A stretch of 64,000 nucleotides of DNA from NCBI RefSeq assembly GCF_033170385.1, contig NZ_CP126170.1, forward strand, positions 4,860,001-4,924,000, in the 5' to 3' direction. The notes under the pieces are model-generated. The model was given only the letters and a program-made list of their open reading frames with translations. It searched no databases and was not told where the DNA came from. Shown piece by piece: positions 54,018-63,507 of the stretch. Position 1 is the first letter of the stretch. Each line of letters starts with the position of its first letter. The translations under genes were made by a program, and so were the position numbers. This DNA is from Xanthomonas rydalmerensis. GTDB lineage: Bacteria; Pseudomonadota; Gammaproteobacteria; Xanthomonadales; Xanthomonadaceae.

Positions 54018-55201
54018 GCGCGGGTCTCCGTGTGGCGGCCGAGATCGGCCAGGGGGTGGGCCTGCGGCGGCCAGGGCGCGTGGAAGAAATCGTGCGCCCA
54101 CGCGGCGGACGCGGCCTCGAGCGTGGCCGGCTGCCAGTGCGGGGCGCGGTCCTTGTCGATCAGCAGCGCGCGGATGCCTTCGGCGAAATCGCCATGCGCG
54201 GCGCAGTGCAAGGCGACGGTGTACTCCAGCCGGAACACCTCGGCCAACGACAGCGATGCGGCGCGCTGCTGCAGCTCGAAGGCCAGCCGTGCCGAGCCTG
54301 GCGCGCCGGCCGCCAACGTCGCCTGCGCCGTCGCGATCCACGGATCGGTGGCGTCGAGGCCGGCGATCGCCGCCACCGCCGCGTCCAGCGTGGAATGCGC
54401 GCAGGCGTCGGCGATCGCGGCGGCGTGCCGTTGCAACGGGCCGGCCGGCGCAGGCGTGGCGAAGCGGGCCAGCAGCGCGTCCAGCGCGTGCGAGGTGTCG
54501 TGCGCGGCGGCCGGCCAGGCCGTCGCCTGCAGGGCGGCCAGCACCTCCGCGCGCGCCGCCTCCGGCACGTGCACATCGGCCATGCCGGCATAGATCGCAT
54601 CGCCGGCGCCCAGCGGCGCGCCGGTCAAGGCAAGGAACAGGCCCGCATGCGCCGGCACCCGCGACAGCAGCCAGCTGCCGCCGACGTCGGGAAACAGGCC
54701 AACCGTGATCTCGGGGAAGGCGAGCCGGGACCGTTCGCCGACCACGCGGTGGCTGGCGCCCGCCATCAGCCCGATCCCGCCGCCCATCACGATGCCGTGG
54801 CCCCAGCACAGCACCGGCTTGGGGAAGGTATGGATGCGGTAGTCGAGGCGGTACTCGGTTTCGAAGAAGGCCTCGGCATGCGCATCGCCGCGCGGGTCCG
54901 CCTGCGCGTCAACGCCGCGCGCCGCACGCTCGCGCATTCCGCGATACAGGCCATGCAGATCGCCGCCGGCGCAGAACGCCTTCTCGCCCGCGCCCTGCAA
55001 CACCACCAGCGCCACCGTCGCGTCCTGCGCCCACTGCGTCAGCTGCGCATCCAGCAGGCGCGCCATCTCCAGCGACAGGCCGTTGAGCGTGCGCAGCGCG
55101 TTGAGCGTGGCGATGCCGATGCGGCGGCCGTCGCCAGCGGCACGTGTCTCGAACAGCACCGCGGCGGCGTCGGTGGCGAGCGCGCTCACGCGTTCCTCCA
55201 T
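54014..55201 (-). CDS. 3-hydroxyisobutyryl-CoA hydrolase (enoyl-CoA hydratase/isomerase family)
   Basis: A 395-residue crotonase-fold protein of the HIBYL-CoA hydrolase type, longer than simple hydratases. [12 protein letters not shown] (oxyanion hole), [13 protein letters not shown] and [15 protein letters not shown] (catalytic Glu) are all present. It releases CoA from 3-hydroxyisobutyryl-CoA. Its start lies 16 bp inside the upstream gene, a rather long overlap. Confidence 0.9.
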   Translation of the reverse strand: MEERVSALATDAAAVLFETRAAGDGRRIGIATLNALRTLNGLSLEMARLLDAQLTQWAQDATVALVVLQGAGEKAFCAGGDLHGLYRGMRERAARGVDAQADPRGDAHAEAFFETEYRLDYRIHTFPKPVLCWGHGIVMGGGIGLMAGASHRVVGERSRLAFPEITVGLFPDVGGSWLLSRVPAHAGLFLALTGAPLGAGDAIYAGMADVHVPEAARAEVLAALQATAWPAAAHDTSHALDALLARFATPAPAGPLQRHAAAIADACAHSTLDAAVAAIAGLDATDPWIATAQATLAAGAPGSARLAFELQQRAASLSLAEVFRLEYTVALHCAAHGDFAEGIRALLIDKDRAPHWQPATLEAASAAWAHDFFHAPWPPQAHPLADLGRHTETRA

Positions 55202-55995
55202 ACAGGCGCACGCTTGCCGAGGAAGGCGTTGACGCCCTCGGCCTGGTCGGCGCTGTCGAACAGATCCACGAACGCCTCGCGCTCGCTGATCAGCGCGCTC
55301 GCATGCGACTGCATGCGGGTGGCCTGCACCAGGCGCTTGGCCGCGGCCACGCTGATCGGACTCTGCCGCGCCGCCTTGGCCGCCCAGTCCAGCGCGCGCG
55401 CCAGCGCCTGTCCGCTCGGCACGACTTCCTCGACCAGGCCGATCCGCAGCGCGGTCTCGGCATCGACCCGTTCGCCGAGCAGGATCATGCGCTTGGCCCA
55501 GCCTTCGCCGACCAGCCGCGGCAGGTTCTGGGTGCCGCCGGCGCAGGGCAGGAGGCCGACCGTCGCTTCGGGCAAGGCCATCTGCGCCTGCGCCTCGGCG
55601 ATGCGCAGGTCGCAGGCCAACGCCGCTTCGAGCCCGCCGCCCATCGCATAGCCGTTGATCGCGGCGATGCTGACGCCGCGGAATCCGCTCAGCGCCTCGA
55701 AGGCCTCGCCGAAGCGGCGGGCCGCTTCGCGCGCCAGCGCCTTGTCGCCGTCGGCGAACTGCTTGAGGTCGGCACCGGCGCTGAAGAACTTCTCGCCGGC
55801 GCCCACGAGCACCAGCGCATAGATGTCGCGATCGGCGTCCAGCGCGTCGACCAGCTCGCGCAGCGCACGCAGACTGTGCACGGTCCAGGTGTTGGCCGGC
55901 GGATTGGACAGGGTGACCACGGCAGTGTGGCCGTCGATCTGCAGGGCCAGCCCGGTCCAGTCCCGGCGGCGGTAGGAGGTGTCGGCGGCGCTCAT
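55186..55995 (-). CDS. Enoyl-CoA hydratase
   Basis: A 269-residue crotonase-family hydratase. FFSAGADLKQFADG and NGYAMGGGLEAALACDLRIAE provide the oxyanion hole, and LPEATVGLLPCAGGTQ holds the second catalytic glutamate. In this operon it likely hydrates methacrylyl-CoA to 3-hydroxyisobutyryl-CoA. Its ATG overlaps the acyl-CoA dehydrogenase stop. Confidence 0.92.
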   Translation of the reverse strand: MSAADTSYRRRDWTGLALQIDGHTAVVTLSNPPANTWTVHSLRALRELVDALDADRDIYALVLVGAGEKFFSAGADLKQFADGDKALAREAARRFGEAFEALSGFRGVSIAAINGYAMGGGLEAALACDLRIAEAQAQMALPEATVGLLPCAGGTQNLPRLVGEGWAKRMILLGERVDAETALRIGLVEEVVPSGQALARALDWAAKAARQSPISVAAAKRLVQATRMQSHASALISEREAFVDLFDSADQAEGVNAFLGKRAPVWRNA

Positions 55996-57182
55996 CGCAA
56001 TTCCTCTTCGGTGTTCAACAGGTGGCGCGCGACGATCACGCGCATGATTTCGTTGGTGCCTTCCAGGATCTGGTGCACCCGGCTGTCGCGCAGCAGGCGT
56101 TCGACCGGGTACTCGCGGATGTAGCCGTAGCCACCGTGCAGCTGCAGCGCGTCGTTGCAGATCGAAAAGCCGGCATCGGTGGCGAAGCGCTTGGCCATCG
56201 CGCACCACACCGTCGCATCGCGCGCGCCGGCGTCGAGCTTGCGTGCGGCGGTGTGCACCATCTGCCGCGCGGCGACCAGCTGCGTGGCCATGTCGGCCAG
56301 GGTGAACTGCAGGGCCTGGAATTCGGCGAGCTTCTTGCCGAACTGGCGGCGCTCGCCCAGGTAGCGCCGCGCCGCATCCAGCGCGCCCTGCCCCGCCCCC
56401 AGCGAGCACGCAGCGATGTTGAGGCGGCCGCCGTCGAGGCCGCGCATCGCGATGCGGAAGCCCTCGCCTTCCTCGCCCAGGCGATGCGCGAGCGGCACGC
56501 GCACGCCGTCGAAACTCACCGCGCGGGTCGGCTGGCTGTGCCAGCCCAGCTTGTCCTCGTTGCGCCCATAGGCGATGCCCGCCGCATCGGCCGGCACCGC
56601 GAAGGCGCTGATGCCGCGCGGGCCGTCCTCGCCGGTGCGTGCCATCACCACCAGCAGGTCGGTCGCGCCGGCGCCGGAAATGAACGCCTTGCTGCCGTCG
56701 ATGCGGTAGCCGTCGCCATCGCGCACCGCCCGGGTCTTCAGCGCGGCCGCGTCGGAGCCTGCGCCGGGTTCGGTCAGGCAGTACGAGGCGAGCTTGGCGC
56801 CACTGGCCAACGCCGCGCCCCAGTCCCTGCACACGGCCGGCGTGGCGAAACGGGTCAGCATCCAGGTGGCCATGTTGTGGATGCTGATGAAGGCCGCGGT
56901 GGACGGATCGACCGCGGCCAGTTCCTCGAACACGATCGCCGCATCCAGGCGCGACAGCCCGCTGCCGCCGGCGTGCTCGTCCACGTACAGGCCGCAGAAG
57001 CCGAGTTCGCCGGCCTTGCCGATCGCCTCGCGCGGAAAGATCCCGTCCGCGTCCCAGCGCGCCGCGTGCGGCGCCAGTTCGGCCTGGGCGAAGCCGCGCG
57101 CGGCCTCGCGATAGGCGCGCTGCGCCTCGTCCAGCCCGACATCGGCCGACTGCTCCAGCGGCCACTGCATCGCCGCGGCCAT
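55992..57182 (-). CDS. Acyl-CoA dehydrogenase, isobutyryl-CoA dehydrogenase type
   Basis: A 396-residue FAD enzyme with the three acyl-CoA dehydrogenase domains. YCLTEPGAGSDAAALKTRA is near 138 and the C-terminal QILEGTNEIMRVIVARHLL near 370. The catalytic Glu is in the family's HGGYGYIREYPVERLLRDSR region or the nearby EGTNE. By context it oxidises isobutyryl-CoA to methacrylyl-CoA. Its first codon overlaps the mmsA stop. Confidence 0.92.
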   Translation of the reverse strand: MAAAMQWPLEQSADVGLDEAQRAYREAARGFAQAELAPHAARWDADGIFPREAIGKAGELGFCGLYVDEHAGGSGLSRLDAAIVFEELAAVDPSTAAFISIHNMATWMLTRFATPAVCRDWGAALASGAKLASYCLTEPGAGSDAAALKTRAVRDGDGYRIDGSKAFISGAGATDLLVVMARTGEDGPRGISAFAVPADAAGIAYGRNEDKLGWHSQPTRAVSFDGVRVPLAHRLGEEGEGFRIAMRGLDGGRLNIAACSLGAGQGALDAARRYLGERRQFGKKLAEFQALQFTLADMATQLVAARQMVHTAARKLDAGARDATVWCAMAKRFATDAGFSICNDALQLHGGYGYIREYPVERLLRDSRVHQILEGTNEIMRVIVARHLLNTEEELR

Positions 57183-58705
57183 CACGACAGGCGGATCGTG
57201 GTGTTGACGCCCTGCCCGGCGCCGGCATCGTCGAACCAGCGCGCAGTGACGGTCTTGGTCTGCGTGTAGAACTGCACCGCCTGCTTGCCGTAGGGGCCGA
57301 GGTCGCCGAGCTTGGAGGCGCGCGAACCGGTGAACGAGAACAGCGGCACTGGCACCGGGATCGGCACGTTGATGCCGACCTGGCCGACGTCGATCTCCTC
57401 CTGGAACTTGCGTGCGGCGGCGCCGGACTGGGTGAACAGCGCCGTGCCGTTGCCGTTCGGATTGGCGTTGACCAGGGCGATCGCGTCCTCCAGCGTGGCC
57501 GCCTCCAGGATCACCAGCACCGGGCCGAAGATCTCCTCGTCGTAGATGCGCATGCCCGGCGCGACCCCGGAGAAGATCGTCGGGCCGACGAAGTTGCCAT
57601 GAGCGAATCCGGGCACCGTCGGGTTGCGTCCGTCCAGTTCCAGCGTCGCGCCCTCGGCGATGCCGGTGGCGATCAGCGCTTCGATGCGCTCGCGCGCACT
57701 GCGCGAGATCACCGGCCCCAGATCGGTGCCGGGTTCGCTGCCGGCGTTGACCTTCAGCGTCTGCGCCTTGGCCACCAGCGCCGGAATCCACTGCCGCGCC
57801 TCGCCGACCAGCACCAGCGTCGAAGCGGCCATGCAGCGCTGGCCGGCGGCGCCGAAGGCCGCCCCCACCAACGCGTCGAGGGTCTGCTCGCGCGCCGCAT
57901 CCGGCAACACCACCGCATGGTTCTTCGCGCCCATCATGCATTGCACGCGTTTGCCGGCCAGCGCCGCACGCCGGTAGACGTGGGTGCCGACCTTGGTGGA
58001 GCCGACGAACGACAGCGCCTTGATGTCGGCGTGGTCGCACAGCGCATCGACCACCTCGGCGCCGCCATGCACGACGTTCAGCACGCCCTTGGGCACGCCC
58101 GCCTGCACCGCCAGTTCGACCAGGCGCATGGTCACCAGCGGATCCTGCTCGGATGGCTTGAGCACGAAGGTGTTGCCGGTGGCGATGGCCATCGGGAACA
58201 TCCACAGCGGGATCATCGCCGGGAAGTTGAACGGGGTGATGCCGGCGCACACGCCCAACGGCTGCAAGAGCGTGTAGGTATCCACGCCGTTGGCGACGTT
58301 GTTGGCCAGTTCGCCGAGCTGCAGGTTGCCGATCGCCGCGGCCTGTTCCACCACTTCCAGGCCGCGGAACACGTCGCCTTCCGCGTCCGCCAGGGTCTTG
58401 CCCTGCTCGCGGGTGAGGATCGCCGCCAGCTCGCCCATGTGCGCACGGATCAGCTGCTGATAGGCCAGGAAGATCCGCGCACGGGTACCGATCGGCGTCT
58501 TGCGCCAACTCGCGAATGCGCGTTGCGCGGCGGCCACGGCGGCATCCACTTCCGCGGCCGTGGCGAACGGCACGCGCGCGAGCACGTCCTGGGTCGCCGG
58601 ATCGACGACCTCGCGCCATTGGCTGCTGCTGGATTCGACGAACGCGCCGTCGATCAAGAGCTTGACGGTCGCCACGTCGGCGCCGGTCCGGGTCATCTGG
58701 TTCAC
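57182..58705 (-). CDS. mmsA: CoA-acylating methylmalonate-semialdehyde dehydrogenase
   Basis: A 507-residue aldehyde dehydrogenase of the CoA-acylating MMSDH type, converting methylmalonate semialdehyde to propionyl-CoA, CO2 and [20 protein letters not shown] (about 150), the GQRCMAAST catalytic cysteine region (about 290) and [13 protein letters not shown] (about 458) are family signatures. Starts with GTG at 58703-58705, preceded by AGGAGA; an ATG 9 bp downstream is the alternative. First gene of a six-gene coupled operon with a cobalamin riboswitch about 145 nt upstream. Confidence 0.95.
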   Translation of the reverse strand: MNQMTRTGADVATVKLLIDGAFVESSSSQWREVVDPATQDVLARVPFATAAEVDAAVAAAQRAFASWRKTPIGTRARIFLAYQQLIRAHMGELAAILTREQGKTLADAEGDVFRGLEVVEQAAAIGNLQLGELANNVANGVDTYTLLQPLGVCAGITPFNFPAMIPLWMFPMAIATGNTFVLKPSEQDPLVTMRLVELAVQAGVPKGVLNVVHGGAEVVDALCDHADIKALSFVGSTKVGTHVYRRAALAGKRVQCMMGAKNHAVVLPDAAREQTLDALVGAAFGAAGQRCMAASTLVLVGEARQWIPALVAKAQTLKVNAGSEPGTDLGPVISRSARERIEALIATGIAEGATLELDGRNPTVPGFAHGNFVGPTIFSGVAPGMRIYDEEIFGPVLVILEAATLEDAIALVNANPNGNGTALFTQSGAAARKFQEEIDVGQVGINVPIPVPVPLFSFTGSRASKLGDLGPYGKQAVQFYTQTKTVTARWFDDAGAGQGVNTTIRLS

Positions 58706-58850
58706 GGGTCCTGTCTCCTCATCGCATCACCACCGGGCGGGCGGCGATGGACAGGACAAGCGAACGCGCGGCGCAAGGGCCCCGACGTCGTTCCGCTCGT
58801 CAGGTTGCCCACCGCAACACCCGAGAAAGAACGTCGCAGGACGTCCACGT

Positions 58851-58997
58851 CAGGCCGGTCTCCGGGCTTGCGAGCAATGCGCGACCGCATCACCCCGACA
58901 CCTTCCCGCTTGCGCAGTGGTCTGTTGTCGGGTGTTCTCGCCTACCGTTGCGGGGGCAGCGCCGGCATCGGACCGGCTTCCCGTTTCACCCGGTGCG
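58851..58997 (-). promoter_or_regulatory. Cobalamin (B12) riboswitch in the mmsA-queH leader
   Basis: On the minus strand the sequence runs GGTGAAACGGGAAGCCGGTC, then GCGCTGCCCCCGCAACGGTAG (the B12 box region), CCACTG, GGAAGGTGTCGGGGTGATG and finally AAGCCCGGAGACCGGCCTG. These are the conserved blocks of the cobalamin aptamer in the correct order and orientation. The P1-like ends CAGGCCGG/CCGGTC close the core. The aptamer faces mmsA with no gene in the 145 nt between, so it should repress the operon when adenosyl- or related cobalamin is abundant. The expression platform was not resolved. Confidence 0.93.
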
Positions 58998-59029
58998 TCT
59001 TGCGACGACCAGGCACCTGAAGCGTGGCC

Positions 59030-59056
59030 AGTGTAGTCGCGCCGCGGCGACAGCAA
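59030..59056 (-). promoter_or_regulatory. Candidate promoter upstream of the cobalamin riboswitch
   Basis: On the minus strand a TTGCTG-like -35 (59051-59056) and TACACT -10 (59030-59035) are spaced 15 bp, placing the start near 59024, just before the aptamer. Spacing is short, so this is tentative. Confidence 0.35.
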
Positions 59057-59365
59057 CACGCTGCAGCGCAGCGCGCGGTGTTGGCGTCGGCAAGCAGCGC
59101 GCCATTACCGACCGCGCACAGCCGCGTTCGCCTCAGCAGGCGGCGCGTATCACCAGCATGCACAGCGCCGCAGCGGCGACACCGGATTCCCTGCAGCGAT
59201 CAACCGAATGCGCTGCAGTGATCACGGGCGCTGCGGGCCATCGCAGCACCCCACGCGGAACGCCGGCCGGCACGCCCCGCTATAGCCGATGCTAAGAAGA
59301 GAAGCTGCAGGTTCGCGTGCGTTCCAGGGATGTTCGCCGCAGTTGGCCGCTGTTAGACTGCGCGT

Positions 59366-59490
59366 CCCCTTGGGGAGTAGCCTGCTGTCCGACCTGCGCG
59401 GACAGCGCCCGTGTCAACACACTCGGCCGATGCGCCGTGGTACGGGCAGCCAGTTCGGTTGGCGAGACCAGCGGCGAGTGCGCAAGGCGA
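59366..59490 (+). promoter_or_regulatory. yybP-ykoY manganese riboswitch upstream of mntP
   Basis: CCCCTTGGGGAGTAGCC at the 5' side, then GTGTCAACACACTCGG, and GGCGAGACCAG toward the 3' side are the conserved pieces of the yybP-ykoY aptamer. It precedes mntP, whose expression is turned on by manganese through this riboswitch class in E. coli and others. A TTAGACT -10-like box lies just upstream (about 59352). Boundaries are approximate. Confidence 0.92.
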
Positions 59491-59540
59491 AGGCCGGGCG
59501 CGCGCGCTCGTCGTTGTCGCCTGTCCCGGTACGGTCCCCC

Positions 59541-60116
59541 ATGTCGTTTCTTTCGATTCTCCTGCTCGGCATCGCCATGTCGACCGACGCCTTCGCCGCC
59601 GCCGTCGGCAAGGGCGCGGCGATGCAACGCCCACGCTGGGCCGACGCGCTGCGCGCCGGCCTGATCTTCGGCTGCATCGAGGCACTGACACCCGCGCTGG
59701 GCTGGGTGCTTGGCCAAGCCGCGTCCAAGTACGTGGTCGCCTTCGACCACTGGATCGCCTTCGGCCTGCTCGGCGCGCTGGGCGTGCACATGATCGTCGC
59801 CGGCCTCAAGCCGGAGTCCGACGCGCCCGACGAGGCCGCGCCCAAGCGTCACGGCTTCTGGAGCCTGGCCGCCACCGGGTTCGCCACCAGCATCGACGCG
59901 ATGGCGGTCGGCGTCGGCCTGGCCTTCCTGGACGTGAACATCGTCGAGGTCGCGGCGATCATCGGCCTGTGCACGCTGACCATGGTCACCCTGGGCATCA
60001 TGCTCGGCCGCGCGCTCGGCGCGCTCGCCGGCAAGCGTGCGGAGATCGTCGGCGGCGCCCTGCTGATCGCGATCGGCAGCACCATCCTGTTCGAGCATCT
60101 GCACGGCGCGGGGTGA
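59541..60116 (+). CDS. mntP: Manganese efflux pump MntP
   Basis: A 191-residue inner-membrane protein with six hydrophobic segments and the MntP repeats [21 protein letters not shown] (residue 4) and [18 protein letters not shown] (about 113), whose Asp residues form the metal path. It exports Mn2+. The ATG at 59541 begins MSFLSILLL; it is preceded by a manganese riboswitch, which fixes both the start region and the function. Confidence 0.96.
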   Translation: MSFLSILLLGIAMSTDAFAAAVGKGAAMQRPRWADALRAGLIFGCIEALTPALGWVLGQAASKYVVAFDHWIAFGLLGALGVHMIVAGLKPESDAPDEAAPKRHGFWSLAATGFATSIDAMAVGVGLAFLDVNIVEVAAIIGLCTLTMVTLGIMLGRALGALAGKRAEIVGGALLIAIGSTILFEHLHGAG

Positions 60117-60471
60117 GCGCCGCGGCGCCTGTTTCGGCCGGGATTGGGGATTCGGGATTGGGGATGTGCGACGACGGTGCGCGCCCATCTCGCCATGCCG
60201 GCGCCTTGGGTCAGGCCGGCCTGTCAGTGAAGTCCAGGTAGGTGGACAGGATGCAGTGATGGCACTGCGCAGCGCCACCCAGGGAGTTGGGTGCGCGGCG
60301 CGACCAACATCATGAGTTCTGCGGGAAGAATCCATAACTTGCCGTTGAAATTGATGGCGTGTTCGGGAAATCCTCACCAGCACCAAACCAACAACCAGGC
60401 ATTACCCACTTGGAATCAGCGCCCCATGAAGAGGCGCCGATGCCATTTACTTCGCAACACCTTGCTGCGCA
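60117..60471. other. 355-bp convergent gap with a GGGATTCGGG repeat
   Basis: A one-armed copy of the GGGATTGGGGATTCGGGATTGGGGA repeat stands at 60140-60164, close after the mntP stop. The rest, including a moderately AT-rich part before the TonB receptor stop, shows no gene or strong terminator. Confidence 0.55.
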
Positions 60472-63228
60472 TTAGAACTTGTACGTGGCACGCATCCAGT
60501 AGTAGCGGCCCAGCGTGTCGTAGGTGCTCACGTCGGTGTTCGCGTTCAACACGTTGTTCTGGTACATCATCGGCGGCTGCTTGTTGGTCAGGTTGTCCAC
60601 GCCAAGATCCAGGCGCAGGTTGGCCCCGGCCATGTCGTAGCCCACCTGCAGGTTGTGGTACATGTAGCTGCCGTAGTCCAGCACCACGCCCTTGAACGCC
60701 GCATCGGCGGACATGTTCTGGGTCAGGTCGCCGCTGCCGACCTGCATCTTGCCGATCCAGCGCGTGGTCCAGCTCGCATCCCAGTTGCCCAGCTTCCAGC
60801 CGAGCAGGGCATGCGCGCGCCAGTGCGCGTAGTTGCCGTAGGACGAGTTGTAGCGGCCGGCCATGTGCACCACCGTGTCCCCGGTGTCGATGTCGTAGCG
60901 GTGCAGGTAGGTGCTGTCCACGGTCACGGTGAACTTGCCGTAGTCGGTGGCGGGCAGCGCGTAGCTCGCCCCCAGGTCGATGCCCTGGGTATTGAGCTTG
61001 CCGATGTTCACCACCGGCGTCTGGATGTAGTCGATGTTGCCGGCGCTGACGCTGCTGGCGGGATAGCGGTGGATGTAGCTGCAGTACGGGCTGTTGTTGT
61101 CGTTGTAGCAGAGATCGGCCACGGTCTGCGCGGAGATCGGCTGGATCAGATCATTGAGCTTGACCTTCCACCAGTCGAGGTTGACCGACAGGCCCGGCAC
61201 GTACTCGGGGCTGTAGACCAGGCCGTAATCGAACGAGGTGCCCTTCTCCGGCTTGAGCTGGTAGCCGACATAGGTGGCACCGGACTTGATCGCGTTGGTC
61301 TGCGAAAGGCCCGTGCCGCTGAAGCCGGCCGGCACGCCGGCGCAGGCGTTGTCATGGCCGCTGCCGCTATAGCCGACGCACGGATCGATGAAGTTCGGCG
61401 CGTCGGCGGTAGGGCCCTGGTAGATGTCGGTGATGGTCGGCGCGCGGAACACCTGCGCCGCGGTGCCACGCACCATCAGGTCGTGGATCGGCCGCCATTC
61501 CACCTGGAACGAGGCGCTGTTGTTGCCCGAACGTACGCTGCTGTAGTCGGAGTAGCGATCGCTCAGCGTCAGGTTGAGCGCGCCGATCGGCGAGGACTGC
61601 TCCAGCACCGGCAGGAACAGCTGCGCGTAGGCTTCCTTGACGTTGAAGCTGCCGCTCAGCGGCGAGGCGCAGGCTTCGGAGGAGACCGCACAGGTGTTGT
61701 CGCTGTTGATCAGCGCGTTGGCCGACACGCTGGAGCTCAGGCTCTCCTTGCGGTACAGCGCACCGACCGCCAGCTGCGCGGCGCCGGCCGGCATGTCCCA
61801 CAGGCTGCCGTTGGCGCTGGCTTCCCACTGGCGCATGATGGTGGTGGTTTCCTGGCGCGGGATCGACTCGTTGCTCTGCAGCCAGGCGACCGTGGTCGGG
61901 CTGCCCTGGTCGAGGATGTTGACCTGCCCGGCATTGATGGCGTTCTGCAGCGCGGCGTAATCGACGTAGCCGTGGCTCCAGTTGCGCTGGCGGTAGTGGC
62001 CGTAGTTGAAGTTGGCGTCCCACACCCAGCTGCTGTCGCCGATGCCGCCCTTCAGGCCGATCACGTCCTGGTCGGTGGCGGTGTCGTAGAAGCCTTCGCG
62101 CTGGCCGAGCGAGGTGAAGCGCGTCTGATACTCGTAGCCGTTGGGGCCGAACTCCACACCGAACGGGTTGTACGGATTGTTGGCGGCGATGGTGATGCCG
62201 TCGTTCTGCGCATCGAGCGGCAGCGGCGCGATCGCGAAGTTGGACATGGTGTGGTTGTGGTAGGCGTTGACGTACGCCTGCATCGAGTCGGTGATGTTGA
62301 AGCTGCCGAGCACGAAGCCGCCGACGCGCTGCTGCGGGGTCAGCAGCAGGTTCTGCGCCTCGTAGTTGTAGGAATCGGCCGAGGAGCTGTAGCACTTGTA
62401 GCCACCGCTGCCGTTGCCGGTCAGCGCGCCGTCGGCGGCGCAGCCGTTGGCCGCCAGGGTCGCCGCCGGCAGCTTGTAGTAGCCGGTCGGCGTGCGCGCG
62501 GAACCGCCCTTGTAGACGCTGCCGCTGGACAGGTACATCGCGTACTTGGAGAACGCGCGATTGGCGGTGGAGACCTCCTTCTGCTTGTTGTAGTCCAGGC
62601 CGACCACGACGTTGCCGCGGTCCCAGGTCTTGCCGAAGGTGAAGCTGCCGCCCTGGCGCGCGCCGTCGCCGCGGCTGGTCTGGCCATAGTTGGCCGAGAC
62701 TTCGCCGCCTTCGAAGTTCTTGCGCAGGATGAAGTTGACCACGCCGCCGATGGCATCGGAGCCGTACATCGCCGAGGCGCCGACCTTCAGCACTTCGACG
62801 TGGTCGATCATGTTGGCCGGGATCGAGTTGACGTCGTTGTTCTGGATGCGGTGGCCGTCGATCAGGATCAGCGTGCGCTCGTCGCCGAGGCCGCGCAGCG
62901 AGATGGTCGAGGCGCCGTCGCCGCCGCCGTTGTTGACCTGCGGGTTGGTGGCGGCACCGGCGATACCGGGCAGCGCCTGCAGCAGATCGCCCAGGGTCTG
63001 CTTGCCGCTCTGCTGGATCTGCTGGCGATCGACCACGGCGACCGGGCTGGCGGTCTCCACGTCCACGCGACGCACCAGCGAACCGGTGACGGTGAGCTTG
63101 TCCAGGGTCACCGGCGCATCGCCGGACGCGGCCGCCGCCGGCGCGGCGCTCTGCGCATAGAGCGTGGCGGGAAGCGTCGCCATGGCCAGGCAAACGGCGT
63201 GGGCGAGTCTGTTCTTTGCTACGGACAT
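60472..63228 (-). CDS. TonB-dependent receptor
   Basis: A 918-residue outer membrane transporter. Signal peptide (MATLPATLYAQS), plug domain (about 45-170: PVAVVDRQQIQQSGKQTLGD, ISLRGLGDERTLILIDGHR, GASAMYGSDAIGGVVNFI), then a 22-strand-type barrel ending in an aromatic residue (MRATYKF). Several extracellular loops carry closely spaced cysteine pairs (for example CAVSSEAC, CYNDNNSPYC), suggesting disulfide-locked loops. The substrate is unknown. It has no Fur box or carbohydrate genes nearby. A sulfotransferase is encoded upstream on the same strand. Confidence 0.94.
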   Translation of the reverse strand: MSVAKNRLAHAVCLAMATLPATLYAQSAAPAAAASGDAPVTLDKLTVTGSLVRRVDVETASPVAVVDRQQIQQSGKQTLGDLLQALPGIAGAATNPQVNNGGGDGASTISLRGLGDERTLILIDGHRIQNNDVNSIPANMIDHVEVLKVGASAMYGSDAIGGVVNFILRKNFEGGEVSANYGQTSRGDGARQGGSFTFGKTWDRGNVVVGLDYNKQKEVSTANRAFSKYAMYLSSGSVYKGGSARTPTGYYKLPAATLAANGCAADGALTGNGSGGYKCYSSSADSYNYEAQNLLLTPQQRVGGFVLGSFNITDSMQAYVNAYHNHTMSNFAIAPLPLDAQNDGITIAANNPYNPFGVEFGPNGYEYQTRFTSLGQREGFYDTATDQDVIGLKGGIGDSSWVWDANFNYGHYRQRNWSHGYVDYAALQNAINAGQVNILDQGSPTTVAWLQSNESIPRQETTTIMRQWEASANGSLWDMPAGAAQLAVGALYRKESLSSSVSANALINSDNTCAVSSEACASPLSGSFNVKEAYAQLFLPVLEQSSPIGALNLTLSDRYSDYSSVRSGNNSASFQVEWRPIHDLMVRGTAAQVFRAPTITDIYQGPTADAPNFIDPCVGYSGSGHDNACAGVPAGFSGTGLSQTNAIKSGATYVGYQLKPEKGTSFDYGLVYSPEYVPGLSVNLDWWKVKLNDLIQPISAQTVADLCYNDNNSPYCSYIHRYPASSVSAGNIDYIQTPVVNIGKLNTQGIDLGASYALPATDYGKFTVTVDSTYLHRYDIDTGDTVVHMAGRYNSSYGNYAHWRAHALLGWKLGNWDASWTTRWIGKMQVGSGDLTQNMSADAAFKGVVLDYGSYMYHNLQVGYDMAGANLRLDLGVDNLTNKQPPMMYQNNVLNANTDVSTYDTLGRYYWMRATYKF

Positions 63229-63418
63229 CGGGAAGACCTCATGTGATGTGCGACAAGCGCCAGCGCTGCACGCAGGCGCGAAGCGTCCCGAACGCGCGGC
63301 TGCGCGGCGGGTGGAATGGATGCCTCGGGCCTGCGGTCCATTACAGGACCGTCAGGCACTTGTTAGTTTTTTATAAGAGGGGTGTTGTTTCGGTGTGCCA
63401 ACGTGCGCCAGGGCCTGA

Positions 63419-63457
63419 CAAAAACGCCACTGCAACCGGCTGCAGCGCACGCGGCGT
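63419..63457 (-). terminator. Intrinsic terminator after the sulfotransferase gene
   Basis: Minus-strand ACGCC...CTGCAGCCGGTTGCAG...GGCGT forms nested stems followed by TTTTTGT, 50 bp past the sulfotransferase stop. It would separate this gene from the TonB receptor. Confidence 0.7.
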
Positions 63458-63507
63458 CCTTACCGTTCAACCGGCAGACGGGAACGATTCAGGCAACCGC
63501 GCGGGAC

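Larger units (their letters stand above)
58706..59540. other. 835-bp region holding two divergent riboswitches
   Basis: Contains the minus-strand cobalamin riboswitch (58851-58997) and plus-strand yybP-ykoY riboswitch (about 59366-59490) with about 370 bp between them that probably holds both promoters. Short open frames here overlap the riboswitches and are not credible genes. Confidence 0.7.

Noticed and set aside
58702..58893. 63-residue open frame upstream of mmsA
   Set aside because: It overlaps the cobalamin riboswitch end and has no family resemblance; the RNA explains the conservation.
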